A stretch of 64,000 bases of DNA from Nocardioides sp. GTDB lineage: Bacteria; Actinomycetota; Actinomycetes; Propionibacteriales; Nocardioidaceae. The notes beneath the pieces were generated by a model. The model had not been told where the DNA came from, did not search any database, and saw nothing but the letters and a program-made list of their open reading frames with translations. The translations under genes and the position numbers were made by a program. This document shows positions 35,509 to 43,711 of the stretch, one piece after another (within the stretch, counting starts at the first letter, position 1; each line of letters starts with the position of its first letter). The stretch is from positions 62,001 to 126,000 of the forward strand of contig JBAOIH010000010.1 of assembly GCA_037045645.1 (NCBI GenBank). Direction: 5' to 3'.

Positions 35509-36414
35509 TCACAAGAATCCCGGTACGCCCGCCCAGGCCGCCGGATCGTCGTCGACGTCATCGCGCCTGACCTGCGCCTCGATCAGACCGTACGGCCGGT
35601 CGGCGGCATAGAAGACCTCGCCGGGATTGTCGAGGCCGAATGGCGACAGGTCGGAGAGGAAGTGGTGCTTGTTGGGTGCGGAGAATCTGACCTCGGCGAC
35701 CTGCGGGTGCGCCTTCAGCACCGCCTCGCCCATCAGGAACAGGGTCTCCTGCAAGGCACGGCTGTAGGTCTGCGCGAAGGTCGCGAGCAGGATGCTGCGG
35801 ATGTCGAGATAGGCCGCGTCCCAGTCGTCGACGGCGCCGGAGTCGGTCGTACGCCACCTCGCGGTCAGCGAGGTCGCCATGATCCGGTCGTCGGTCTCGG
35901 CGAGCGTGGTGTATTCGTCTTTGAGGAAGCCCTTGAACTCCGACCCCGTCGATTTGAGCAGGGTCAGATCGGTCAGTCCGCTGAGCACGTGCACCGACTC
36001 GCGGGTCGAGGTCACGACAGCCGTACGCGTCTCGGTGCCACGACGTACGAACGCGTGGTCGTGCCCCTCCCCGGTACCGGGGATCGAGACGCGGTCCCAG
36101 GCGTACTCCTCCAACCGGATCTGCGCCTCGACGCAGGTGTCGGCGGCCGTGAGGAACCGCTTGCCGAGCGCCCTCCCGAAGTCCTCGGGCGAGGAGATCC
36201 CGTGGGACTTGGCGAAGGCGAAGACGGTGTTCTTCTGCGTGTCCGTGGGCAGTACGTCGGCCTGGTCACCGTCGCTGTGCGCCGCCGAGAAGTCGCCGCG
36301 CAACGAGGTCGAGACGCTGAGATCGCGGATCTCATGGCGCTCGGTCTGCCTGGTGATCCGTACGACCCGGTTCTCGGCCTTGCCGTATTGGTTGGTCCCC
36401 AGCACGATGCCCAC
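35509..36414 (-). CDS. uox: Urate oxidase (uricase)
   Basis: Cofactor-free oxidation of urate to 5-hydroxyisourate. The 301-residue protein has two T-fold halves. Motifs include GIVLGTNQYGKAENRVVRIT at the start, the catalytic threonine region SDGDQADVLPTDTQKNTV, the central FLKDEYTTLAETDDRIMAT and the C-terminal FSAPNKHHFLSDLSPFGLDN. It is the first gene of uox-uraD-uraH-allB-allE, which continues the route from the xdh-guaD operon about 14 kb away. Palindromic repeats lie immediately upstream (36429-36500), where the operon promoter should be. Confidence 0.95.
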   Translation of the reverse strand: MGIVLGTNQYGKAENRVVRITRQTERHEIRDLSVSTSLRGDFSAAHSDGDQADVLPTDTQKNTVFAFAKSHGISSPEDFGRALGKRFLTAADTCVEAQIRLEEYAWDRVSIPGTGEGHDHAFVRRGTETRTAVVTSTRESVHVLSGLTDLTLLKSTGSEFKGFLKDEYTTLAETDDRIMATSLTARWRTTDSGAVDDWDAAYLDIRSILLATFAQTYSRALQETLFLMGEAVLKAHPQVAEVRFSAPNKHHFLSDLSPFGLDNPGEVFYAADRPYGLIEAQVRRDDVDDDPAAWAGVPGFL

Positions 36415-36428
36415 GGCAGTCCCCTTCC

Positions 36429-36500
36429 CGGTGGTTGAGGAGCCGATCCAGCGCGTCTCCCCGGTGGTTGAGGAGCCCGCGCAGCGGGTGTCTCGAAACC
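36429..36500. repeat. Palindromic repeats upstream of uox
   Basis: One partial copy (CGGTGGTTGAGGAGCC with a CGCGTCTCC end) and one complete copy ending GTGTCTCGAAACC fill the gap between the DUF6986 gene and uox. Confidence 0.85.
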
Positions 36501-36508
36501 ACCTGCGG

Positions 36509-37771
36509 TCACCTCTCCGGCGAGGATGTCACATCGACACGTTTGGCGAGAGCGTTCAGCGTGGCCAGATCCAGCCCGCTGCCCTCGCTCACCTCGCGCC
36601 ACGAGACCGCGCCGCAGTCGAGTCCTCGCAACACATAGTCGGCCAAGGCGCGAGCCGTCGCGGGCTCGTCCAGCACCGCGCCCTCGACCCCGGCGACATA
36701 GTGACGCAGCCTGACCAGCGCATCCTCCAGGCGCTCGCGAAAGAACGCGAACGTCGCCCCGAAGCGCGTCGGCAATTGATGCGGGTGCAGGTCCCAACCC
36801 TGGTAGTACGCGCGCTCCAGGTGACGGCGCACCAGGCGGTGGTGGAGTTCCCAGCCCCGCTCGATCGCGGCGTCGTCGCCGACGGGAAGGATGTTCGTCG
36901 AGCCGTCCGAGAGGCGTACGCCCGTCCCCGCCGCAGCGGCCTGCATCACCGACTTCGCATAGTCAGCCGCCGGGTGCTCCATCGATTGGTAGGCCGCCGC
37001 GACCCCGACGAAGGCCGAGTAGTCGTACGTCCCGTAGTGCAGGCCGGTGACGCGCCCGTCGCCGACGTGAATCATCCGCGCGACCAACGCGGTGCCGTCG
37101 GGTCCGAGGATCGATTGCGGTGTCTCGATCTGGAGCTCGAAGCCAATCGCGTGATCGGCGAGGCCGAGCCGATCCTCCAGGCTCTGCGAAAGTTCCACCA
37201 TCGCCTCGACCTGAGCGACGCTGGTCACCTTGGGCAGGGTCAGCCCCATCCCGTCGACCCAGCCGGCGGTGTCGAGGAACATCGCGAGCGTCCGGATCCC
37301 GCGAGCGCGCGTGGGTCCCTCCAGGCTCTTGAAACGGATGCCGACGTACGGCGGGGCGGTGCCGTCGGACTTGTCGAGACGCAGTGCCTTCGCAGCCGCG
37401 AGACAGACCGCATCCTCATCCTCGGCGGCGACGTGTTTGGCGCCGTCCTCGAAGTCGATCCGCAGATCCTCGATGGGCTCTGATCCCAGCTTTTCCTGCA
37501 CCCGGGCCAGGTCGTCCTCGCCGGTCCCCGTGGCCCGCCTGTATCCCTGCTCACCACTGGCGAGCAAGGAGCAAGCCTGCGTACCCCACTGTTGCGCCAG
37601 GCCCGGCCGATAGCGATCGGCGGCGAGGTAGACCGTGTGTACGGGCTGCCTCATCGCGCGCTGTCCCGGAAACTGCGCGAGCAGCGCCGCGTCGGCGTCG
37701 GCCAGTCGGGCGTCGGCGGTGATGATCAGGTCAGCGACCCAGTCCGGTGCTTCGGCCGTGGCGTCGTCCAT
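36509..37771 (-). CDS. DUF6986 family, HpcH/HpaI aldolase-like protein
   Basis: Protein of 420 residues with the TIM-barrel features of the citrate lyase beta/HpcH aldolase superfamily: LRIDFEDGAKHVAAEDEDAV with acidic metal ligands, GLTLPKVTSVAQVEAMVE and IGFELQIETPQSILGPDG with the conserved Glu. It resembles the DUF6986 group, which is often found near urate catabolism genes in actinobacteria. It lies upstream of uox in the same direction, but the repeats between them may separate transcription. The reaction is unknown; a glyoxylate- or ureido-acid-related aldol cleavage would suit the context. Confidence 0.65.
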   Translation of the reverse strand: MDDATAEAPDWVADLIITADARLADADAALLAQFPGQRAMRQPVHTVYLAADRYRPGLAQQWGTQACSLLASGEQGYRRATGTGEDDLARVQEKLGSEPIEDLRIDFEDGAKHVAAEDEDAVCLAAAKALRLDKSDGTAPPYVGIRFKSLEGPTRARGIRTLAMFLDTAGWVDGMGLTLPKVTSVAQVEAMVELSQSLEDRLGLADHAIGFELQIETPQSILGPDGTALVARMIHVGDGRVTGLHYGTYDYSAFVGVAAAYQSMEHPAADYAKSVMQAAAAGTGVRLSDGSTNILPVGDDAAIERGWELHHRLVRRHLERAYYQGWDLHPHQLPTRFGATFAFFRERLEDALVRLRHYVAGVEGAVLDEPATARALADYVLRGLDCGAVSWREVSEGSGLDLATLNALAKRVDVTSSPER

Positions 37772-37796
37772 GCACGGAGGCTAGCCCCGGCCGGGA

Positions 37797-40364
37797 TCAC
37801 TCCGTCGCGATCGCCTGCAGCACATTCATCCGCGAGGCCCGGATCGCCGGCACGATCGCGGCCAACACACCGAGGATCACCGCGATGATCAAGAAGACCA
37901 CCAGACTGCTCAGCGGCAACGCCAGCACGGTGAGGTCCTTCTTCAGCGACTGCCGCAGCAGGATCCCGATCACCAGCCCGACCCCGAGCCCGAGCGCGGC
38001 ACCGAGAAGCGCGATCGTGACCGATTCGAGCATCACCATCAGTCGCAGTCGACTGCGCGAGAGCCCGACCGCGCGCAGCAGACCGATCTCACGGGTGCGT
38101 TCGAGCACCGAGAGGCCCAACGTGTTGATGATGCCGAAGACGGCGATGATGATCGCGAGCGCCAGCAGGCCGTAGATCATGTACAGAAGCTGATTGAGCT
38201 GGCCCTTGATCGAATCGGCGAACTGCTGCTTGTCCTGCACCGCGACGATCGGAATATCGGCAATCACCGCGTCGAGCGCCTTCGCGACCTCGGCCTTGTC
38301 CGCCCCCTTGTCCGCGTTGATGCTCAGCGCCTGGTCTGCGCGCTTGATCCCGGCAGCCTTCAGCACCGACAGCGGCGCGGTGATCGAGCCCGTCACCGGA
38401 GTGTCGTCGAAGATGCCCGCGACCTTGAGGTCGAGCGTCTTGCCGCTCGGGAACTCCAACGGCAGCGTCCCGCCGACCTTGAGGTCGAGCGCCTTGGCCT
38501 TGCTCTTGTTGAGCAACACCTCGTGGCCCGTGAGCCGCTGCGTTCCCGAGAGCATCGTCAGTTTGTAGATGTCGGGGAAGGTCGAGTCGACCCCGATGAC
38601 GTACTCCTGCTTCGGCTTCTTCGACCCGTCGTCGGACAGTGCCACGACACCCTGCTGACGCGACACGACGGCCACCCCGTCGACCTTGGCCATGTCGTCG
38701 CCGATGGCGGTCGGGAAGGCGCCGAAGGTCGGCGACTGCACCAGGAAGTCGCTGGAGAACTGATCGTTGATCAGTTTGTCGTTGGTCGCGCTTACGGAGG
38801 AGGCCAGCACGCCTACGGCCGACACCACCGCCAAGCCGATCATCAGCGCCGACGCGGTGGCGCCCGTACGCCTGGGGTTGCGCAGCGCGTTCTCACCGGC
38901 CAGTCGACCGGATGCACCGAAGACCTTGCCGAAGACACCGCGCAGACCGAGCAGCAACGGCTTGCCGAGCACGGGCGCGATCAGCGCTCCGGTCACGATC
39001 CAGATGATCGCTGCCGCGCCGATCCAGATCGCATCGTTGCCCGGGCCACCCACGAGGCCTACCGCGGCCAGCGCGGCGCCGATGAGCAGGGCGACGACGC
39101 CGACGATCGTACGCCGACGCATCCCCTTCTCCTGGACCTCCACGTCCTCACGCATCGCGGCGACGGGTGGCACCTTCGAGGCCCGGCGGGCCGGCAGGTA
39201 CGCCGCCGCCATCGTGACCAACAGACCCACGACGTACGCCCAGATCACGGTGCCCGGAGTCAGCGACAGCGTGTCGCCGGAGATCTCCAGCCCGACCATC
39301 TGGAAGACCGCGGCCAGGCCACGAGCAAGCAGCAGCCCCAACAGGACGCCGAGCGTCGCCCCGACCAGAGCCATCAGGAGCGCCTCGATCAGCACCGACC
39401 TGGTGACCTGCTTGCGGCTGGCGCCGAGCGCGCGCAGCAGGGCGGACTCGCGTACGCGCTGCTGCACCAGGATGCTGAACGTGTTGAAGATGATGAACGC
39501 GCCGACGACGATCGCGATGACCGCGAAGGCGGTGAGGAAGATGGAGATGACATCGAGGAACTGACCGATCGACGCCTCGGACTCCTTGACCAACTTGTCA
39601 CCGGTGACGGCCGTGAAGCCGTCGGGGACGACCGTATTGGCCGCAGCCGCGAGTTCCTTCTGCGAGACGCCGTCCTTGCCGGTGAGCGAGACGCTGGTGA
39701 AGGCATCCAGTCCGCCCAGGAACACGTCCTGGGCCTGCTTGGTGTCCATCAGCACGAGGATCGCGCCCGCCGTGCCTCCGCCGTTGAAGTTGGCGGTGCC
39801 GACGAGTTCGAACTTCCTCGTCGCGTCTTGGACCGAGGCGGCGTTGGGGACGATCAGGGAGACTTCGTCGCCGATGTCGTACTTCCCGCGATCCGCGCTC
39901 GCCTGGTCAAGCACCACCTGGCCGTCAGCGGTGGGCCAGTCGCCCTTCTCCAACTGCAGGATCGGCTCGCCGAGCATGTTGTTGCTCTGCTCGTAGTTGA
40001 AGACCAGCGTCGGGGCACCCTGACCACCGACGAGTTTGCCGTTCGTACCCAGCAGGTAGGCACCCATGCCGTCGACCGAACCGCTGGCCTTCTCGACCTC
40101 GGGCAGAGCGGCGATCTTGGCCACGTCTTCGGGGGTGATCATCGAGTCGAGGGCGGCGTTGGCGTTGCTGAACGCGAGTTCGCCCTTGGGCTGGACGCGT
40201 GCCTCGGGGGTCGAGCCCTTGATGATGCCGTCGAAGGTGTTGCCCAGGCCGTTGCTGAAGGTCATCACCCCGGCCAGGAAGCCGACGCCCAGCACGATCG
40301 CAAGCGTGCTCATCAGCAACCTGACCTTGCGTGCCATCAGGTTGCGGAGCGTGAGGTGGAGCAT
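37797..40364 (-). CDS. MacB/FtsX-type ABC transporter permease
   Basis: Permease of 855 residues with two FtsX modules. The N-terminal segment is MLHLTLRNLMARKVRLLMST followed by a helix and a large extracellular domain. The first four-helix module follows (about residues 265-410, with VQQRVRESALLRALGASRKQ). A second helix pair and extracellular domain come next, then the C-terminal module (VLERTREIGLLRAVGLSRSR, about 735-855). Such pumps move lipids, peptides or antibiotics by a mechanical coupling. The ATPase gene lies one base upstream. The substrate is not predictable. Confidence 0.88.
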   Translation of the reverse strand: MLHLTLRNLMARKVRLLMSTLAIVLGVGFLAGVMTFSNGLGNTFDGIIKGSTPEARVQPKGELAFSNANAALDSMITPEDVAKIAALPEVEKASGSVDGMGAYLLGTNGKLVGGQGAPTLVFNYEQSNNMLGEPILQLEKGDWPTADGQVVLDQASADRGKYDIGDEVSLIVPNAASVQDATRKFELVGTANFNGGGTAGAILVLMDTKQAQDVFLGGLDAFTSVSLTGKDGVSQKELAAAANTVVPDGFTAVTGDKLVKESEASIGQFLDVISIFLTAFAVIAIVVGAFIIFNTFSILVQQRVRESALLRALGASRKQVTRSVLIEALLMALVGATLGVLLGLLLARGLAAVFQMVGLEISGDTLSLTPGTVIWAYVVGLLVTMAAAYLPARRASKVPPVAAMREDVEVQEKGMRRRTIVGVVALLIGAALAAVGLVGGPGNDAIWIGAAAIIWIVTGALIAPVLGKPLLLGLRGVFGKVFGASGRLAGENALRNPRRTGATASALMIGLAVVSAVGVLASSVSATNDKLINDQFSSDFLVQSPTFGAFPTAIGDDMAKVDGVAVVSRQQGVVALSDDGSKKPKQEYVIGVDSTFPDIYKLTMLSGTQRLTGHEVLLNKSKAKALDLKVGGTLPLEFPSGKTLDLKVAGIFDDTPVTGSITAPLSVLKAAGIKRADQALSINADKGADKAEVAKALDAVIADIPIVAVQDKQQFADSIKGQLNQLLYMIYGLLALAIIIAVFGIINTLGLSVLERTREIGLLRAVGLSRSRLRLMVMLESVTIALLGAALGLGVGLVIGILLRQSLKKDLTVLALPLSSLVVFLIIAVILGVLAAIVPAIRASRMNVLQAIATE

Positions 40365-40365
40365 C

Positions 40366-41166
40366 TCAGTCGTCCGTCCCGGTCTTGCTGGCTGCCCGGT
40401 CCATGGCGGCAGCTTGCAGGGCGGTCATCCTCTCGAGGATCACGTCGCGATCGGGGTTGCGTACCTCGTCGACGATCTTGCCGTCGGCCAGGAAGATGAC
40501 GCGATCGCAGTACGACGCCGCGACCGCGTCGTGGGTCACCATCACGATCGTCTGGCCGAACTCGTCCACGCTGCGACGCAGGAAACCCAGCACCTCGGCC
40601 GAGCTCGTCGAGTCGAGGTTGCCCGTCGGCTCGTCGGCGAAGACGATGGCGGGCTGACTGACCAGGGCGCGGGCGCACGCGACGCGCTGCTGCTGACCGC
40701 CCGACATCTCACTGGGCCGGTGGGTGAGTCGGTCCTGTAGGCCGACGGCACCGATCACGCGGTCGAACCAGGCCTGGTCGGGCTTCTTGCCGCTGAGCGA
40801 GAGCGGGAGCGTGATGTTCTCCTGCGCGGTCAGCGTGGGGATCAGGTTGAACGCCTGGAAGACGAAGCCGACCTTCTCGCGCCGCAACGTCGTGAGGTCC
40901 TTGTCCTTGAGTTTTCCCAACTCGGTGCCGTCGACCCAGGCACCGCCACTGGTGGGCTGGTCGAGCGCGGCGAGGCAGTGCATCAGCGTGGACTTGCCCG
41001 AGCCCGAGGGGCCCATGATCGCGGTGAACTCGCCGCGCATCAGGTCCACGCTGACCCCGTCCAGCGCACGCACCTCGGCGTCGTCGTGACCGTAGGTCTT
41101 GACGAGATCACGCGCCGCGGCGGCGATCGAGTGCGTGGTCGAGGCGGTGGTCTGCGGGTCGGTCAT
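40366..41166 (-). CDS. ABC transporter ATP-binding protein
   Basis: ATPase of 266 residues for the adjacent FtsX-type permease. It has Walker A MGPSGSGKSTLMH, signature MSGGQQQRVACARAL, Walker B AIVFADEPTGNLDS and the switch histidine in VTHDAVAAS, in the LolD/MacB subclass pattern. The N-terminal 20 residues are a variable Thr/Ala-rich extension. One base separates its stop from the permease start, so the two genes form an operon. Confidence 0.92.
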   Translation of the reverse strand: MTDPQTTASTTHSIAAAARDLVKTYGHDDAEVRALDGVSVDLMRGEFTAIMGPSGSGKSTLMHCLAALDQPTSGGAWVDGTELGKLKDKDLTTLRREKVGFVFQAFNLIPTLTAQENITLPLSLSGKKPDQAWFDRVIGAVGLQDRLTHRPSEMSGGQQQRVACARALVSQPAIVFADEPTGNLDSTSSAEVLGFLRRSVDEFGQTIVMVTHDAVAASYCDRVIFLADGKIVDEVRNPDRDVILERMTALQAAAMDRAASKTGTDD

Positions 41167-41425
41167 GGCAGAAGCGTGACAGAAGTCGCCAGCACCTCAC
41201 ATTCGGGAATCACCCTGACCACACCCCGAGACGAACGAACGCGTGTGTCACGTCGCGTTGCTGAACATGTGCTCCCACACAGCCTCCCCACAGGCTCCAG
41301 GCGAACTCTGGCAGGCATGAGGACCTCCACCGCTCCAGCTGTTTCTCGCACTCGCCGCTATGTCGTGGGCGTCATGCTCGCGGCGAGCGTCGCCACGGGT
41401 GGTTTGGCGTACGACCTGGCGACCC

Positions 41426-41596
41426 ATGCCACCGCGACAGGCTGCCGTCTTGGCATTCGGCGCCGCGGCACTGCTCTATCTGGTCGTCGAGGAACTCCTG
41501 GTCGAAGCGCACGAGGAGCAGGAGACCGTCTGGTTGGGCGCGTCGTTCTTCGCCGGATTCCTGGTCATCTATGTACTCGCGGCAATGGGCGGCTGA
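41426..41596 (+). pseudogene. ZIP-family metal transporter, C-terminal fragment
   Basis: 56 codons reading RQAAVLAFGAAALLYLVVEE, then LLVEAHEEQETVWLGASFFA and a last hydrophobic helix ending AAMGG. This resembles the last two helices of ZIP (ZupT-like) transporters, including the EAHE metal-binding motif. The normal protein has about 250 residues, so most is missing. In another frame, from an ATG at 41317, a Tat-like or membrane leader (RTRRYVVGVMLAASVATGGL) runs into it, suggesting a deletion that fused two unrelated ends, with a shift. Confidence 0.6.
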
Positions 41597-41607
41597 GCGA
41601 GGTCTCG

Positions 41608-41735
41608 ACCTGTCGCGTCTGCTCAGCGCGAAGGCGCCCACCTGTCGCATCTGCTCACGGACCTGTGGATGAAGTGAGCATTAGCGACAGGTCGGGGGGG
41701 TTGAGAAATGCAGACGCGACAGGTGGGCTTGAGCG
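41608..41735. repeat. Direct and inverted ACCTGTCGC repeats
   Basis: ACCTGTCGCGTCTGCTCA and ACCTGTCGCATCTGCTCA are direct repeats near 41608 and 41639. GCGACAGGT occurs in the opposite orientation near 41683 and 41719. The block lies between the convergent ZIP fragment and acyl-CoA dehydrogenase stops and could form alternative hairpins. Confidence 0.65.
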
Positions 41736-41774
41736 ACACACCCGGCACCGCCGGGGCTCCCTCCTCGCTCCGGC

Positions 41775-42926
41775 TCAGAGACCCATGTCCTTGGCGATGA
41801 TCAGCTTCATCACTTCGCTCGTGCCGCCGTAGATGCGGTTCACGCGGTTGTCGGCGTAGAGGCGCGCGATGGGGTACTCGTTAATGAAGCCGTACCCGCC
41901 GTGCAACTGCAGGCAACGGTCGATCACGCGGTGCGCGACCTCCGTACAGAACAATTTCGCCGAAGCCGCCTCGGCGGGGGTGAGATCGCCCGCGTCGTGG
42001 GCCTCCAGAGCGCGATCCACCACGGCCTCGGCCGCGTCGACCTCGGCCTTGCAGGCGGCAAGCTCGAACTTGGTGTTCTGGAACGCGGCCACCGGCTGCC
42101 CGAAGACCTTGCGCTGCTCGACGTACTCCTGAGCAAAGCGGATCGCCGCAGCAGCCTGGGCGTACGCCCCGATCGCGATCGCGAGCCGCTCCTGCGGCAG
42201 GTTCTGGCCGAGGTAGTAGAAGCCCTTGTGCTCCTCGCCGAGCAGGTCGGCGGCGGGCACGCGTACGTCCTGGAACGCCAACTCGGCCGTGTCGGACACC
42301 TTCAAACCCAGCTTGTCGAGCTTGCGACCCACCGAATAGCCGGGCGCCTTGGTGTCCACAACCAGCAGTGAGATCCCGAAGCGACGGTCGGTCTCCGACG
42401 GGGGTGCCGTACGCGCGCACACGATGACCTTGTCGGCGTGTACGCCGCCGGTGATGAAGGGCTTGGCGCCGTTGAGGACGTACTCGTCGCCATCGAGGCG
42501 CGCGGTCGTCGTCATCCCCGCGAGGTCGGAGCCGGTGCCGGGCTCGGTCATCGCGATCGCCCACATCTCCTCGCCGGAGACGAACGGCGGCAGCCAACGC
42601 TGCTTCTGCTCGTCGGTGGCGAGTTTGAGGATGTACGGCAGGCAGAGCCCGACGTGGACGCCCGACCCTCCCAAGGACACACCCGCGCGGTGGACTTCCT
42701 CGGTCTCGACGGCGGCGTACTTGAACGACTCGATGCCCGCGCCGCCGTACTCCTCCGGCACCTCGATGCCGAAGACACCGAGCTCGCCGAGTTTGAGATA
42801 GAAGTCGCGGGGGGCCTGGCCGGCTGCGTACCACTCGTCGTAATGCGGGACGACCTCCGACTCCAGGAACTGGCGGATGGTCTGGCGGAAGGACTCGTGG
42901 TCCTCGTTGTAGACGCTGCGGCGCAT
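41775..42926 (-). CDS. Acyl-CoA dehydrogenase (long-chain type)
   Basis: FAD enzyme of 383 residues that introduces the alpha-beta double bond in an acyl-CoA. Signatures are WAIAMTEPGTGSDLAGMTTT, LHGGYGFINEYPIARLYAD and the end RVNRIYGGTSEVMKLIIAKD. The usual YEGT glutamate is replaced by glycine, but a Glu is present in NLPQERLAIA. That is the position of the catalytic base in long-chain and isovaleryl-type enzymes. Start at ATG 42926, with AGGAG six bases upstream; an earlier ATG at 42944 lacks a good site. It has no operon partner here. Confidence 0.88.
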   Translation of the reverse strand: MRRSVYNEDHESFRQTIRQFLESEVVPHYDEWYAAGQAPRDFYLKLGELGVFGIEVPEEYGGAGIESFKYAAVETEEVHRAGVSLGGSGVHVGLCLPYILKLATDEQKQRWLPPFVSGEEMWAIAMTEPGTGSDLAGMTTTARLDGDEYVLNGAKPFITGGVHADKVIVCARTAPPSETDRRFGISLLVVDTKAPGYSVGRKLDKLGLKVSDTAELAFQDVRVPAADLLGEEHKGFYYLGQNLPQERLAIAIGAYAQAAAAIRFAQEYVEQRKVFGQPVAAFQNTKFELAACKAEVDAAEAVVDRALEAHDAGDLTPAEAASAKLFCTEVAHRVIDRCLQLHGGYGFINEYPIARLYADNRVNRIYGGTSEVMKLIIAKDMGL

Positions 42927-43086
42927 CGGGACTCCTGTGTTCAACGGGCTTCTACTACGGACGCTAGTGGATGACCGGAATCGCCCAGCAAGGGTCCAGG
43001 GCTTTCACAGGCTGTCGACAGGCCCCGCGTCGAAAGTGGAGTCAGCCGGGCGGCGAGGTACGCCGCCTGTGACCACAGGAGAAAAG

Positions 43087-43584
43087 ATGAACAGGAACAA
43101 GATCATCGGCCTCGGCATCGGTGCGACGGCGGCCCTCGCGGTCGCGATGCTAGGCGGGATGGCTCTTGCCAACGCGACCGACGACGACGGCGCCGCCGCC
43201 CCATGGGGCCGGCCCCAGCACGGGCAGATGCGGGGAGGTCCCGAGATGGGCGAGCCGGGGATGGGTCGGCACGAGCACACCCCCGTTGACGACGCGACGT
43301 TGCAGAAGATCAAGGCGGCCGTGAAGAAGTACGACGACTCGATCACCGTGAGCGAGGCAGTCACCGATCCCGACGGGTCGTACGACGTGCGCGCGACCAA
43401 GGACGACAAGCAGGTGATGTTGGAGGTCAGTGCGGACCTGAAGACCGTGTCGGAGAGGGCTGGCGGACCTGGGATGCCTCCCGGTGGCCAGCCCGGCGCG
43501 GGTCAGCCGGGCGATATCGGCACCTCGCCGGACTTCGACGGTGATGGCCAGCCGGACGACACCTCCTCGAGCGCCAAGTCCTGA
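43087..43584 (+). CDS. Small exported or membrane-anchored protein, Gly/Pro-rich tail
   Basis: Protein of 165 residues. Residues 5-28 (KIIGLGIGATAALAVAMLGG) are a signal peptide or anchor. A Met/Gly/His-rich segment follows (HGQMRGGPEMGEPGMGRHEH), which could bind copper or another metal. A compact domain then runs from DDATLQKIKAAVKKYDDSIT to DLKTVSERAG and resembles a PepSY-like fold. The tail is disordered and Gly/Pro/Gln-rich, ending DGQPDDTSSSAKS. The ribosome-binding site AGGAGAA supports the ATG. Function unknown. A copy of the AAGAACTGCGGCC element follows its stop. Confidence 0.65.
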   Translation: MNRNKIIGLGIGATAALAVAMLGGMALANATDDDGAAAPWGRPQHGQMRGGPEMGEPGMGRHEHTPVDDATLQKIKAAVKKYDDSITVSEAVTDPDGSYDVRATKDDKQVMLEVSADLKTVSERAGGPGMPPGGQPGAGQPGDIGTSPDFDGDGQPDDTSSSAKS

Positions 43585-43598
43585 GGCCCCGCCGACCG

Positions 43599-43661
43599 AA
43601 GGAACTGCGGCCGTCGCGGGCCTCCGCGCGACGGACCCTGGTCGTACGGCCGCAGTTCTTT
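43599..43661. repeat. AAGAACTGCGGCC inverted-repeat element, copy 2
   Basis: 63-bp copy with ends AAGGAACTGCGGCCG and CGGCCGCAGTTCTTT and an internal palindrome (GTCGCGGGCCTCCGCGCGAC). It lies between the exported protein gene and hsdM. Confidence 0.85.
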
Positions 43662-43711
43662 CAGGTGCGCGCGAGCGCCAGAACGTCCGTCCCGACGGAT
43701 ACGGTGAGCCG

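Noticed and set aside
38523..40499. Plus-strand open frame of 658 codons opposite the ABC permease
   Set aside because: Low-complexity Arg/Asp/His translation antisense to the FtsX-type permease; no recognisable domain.
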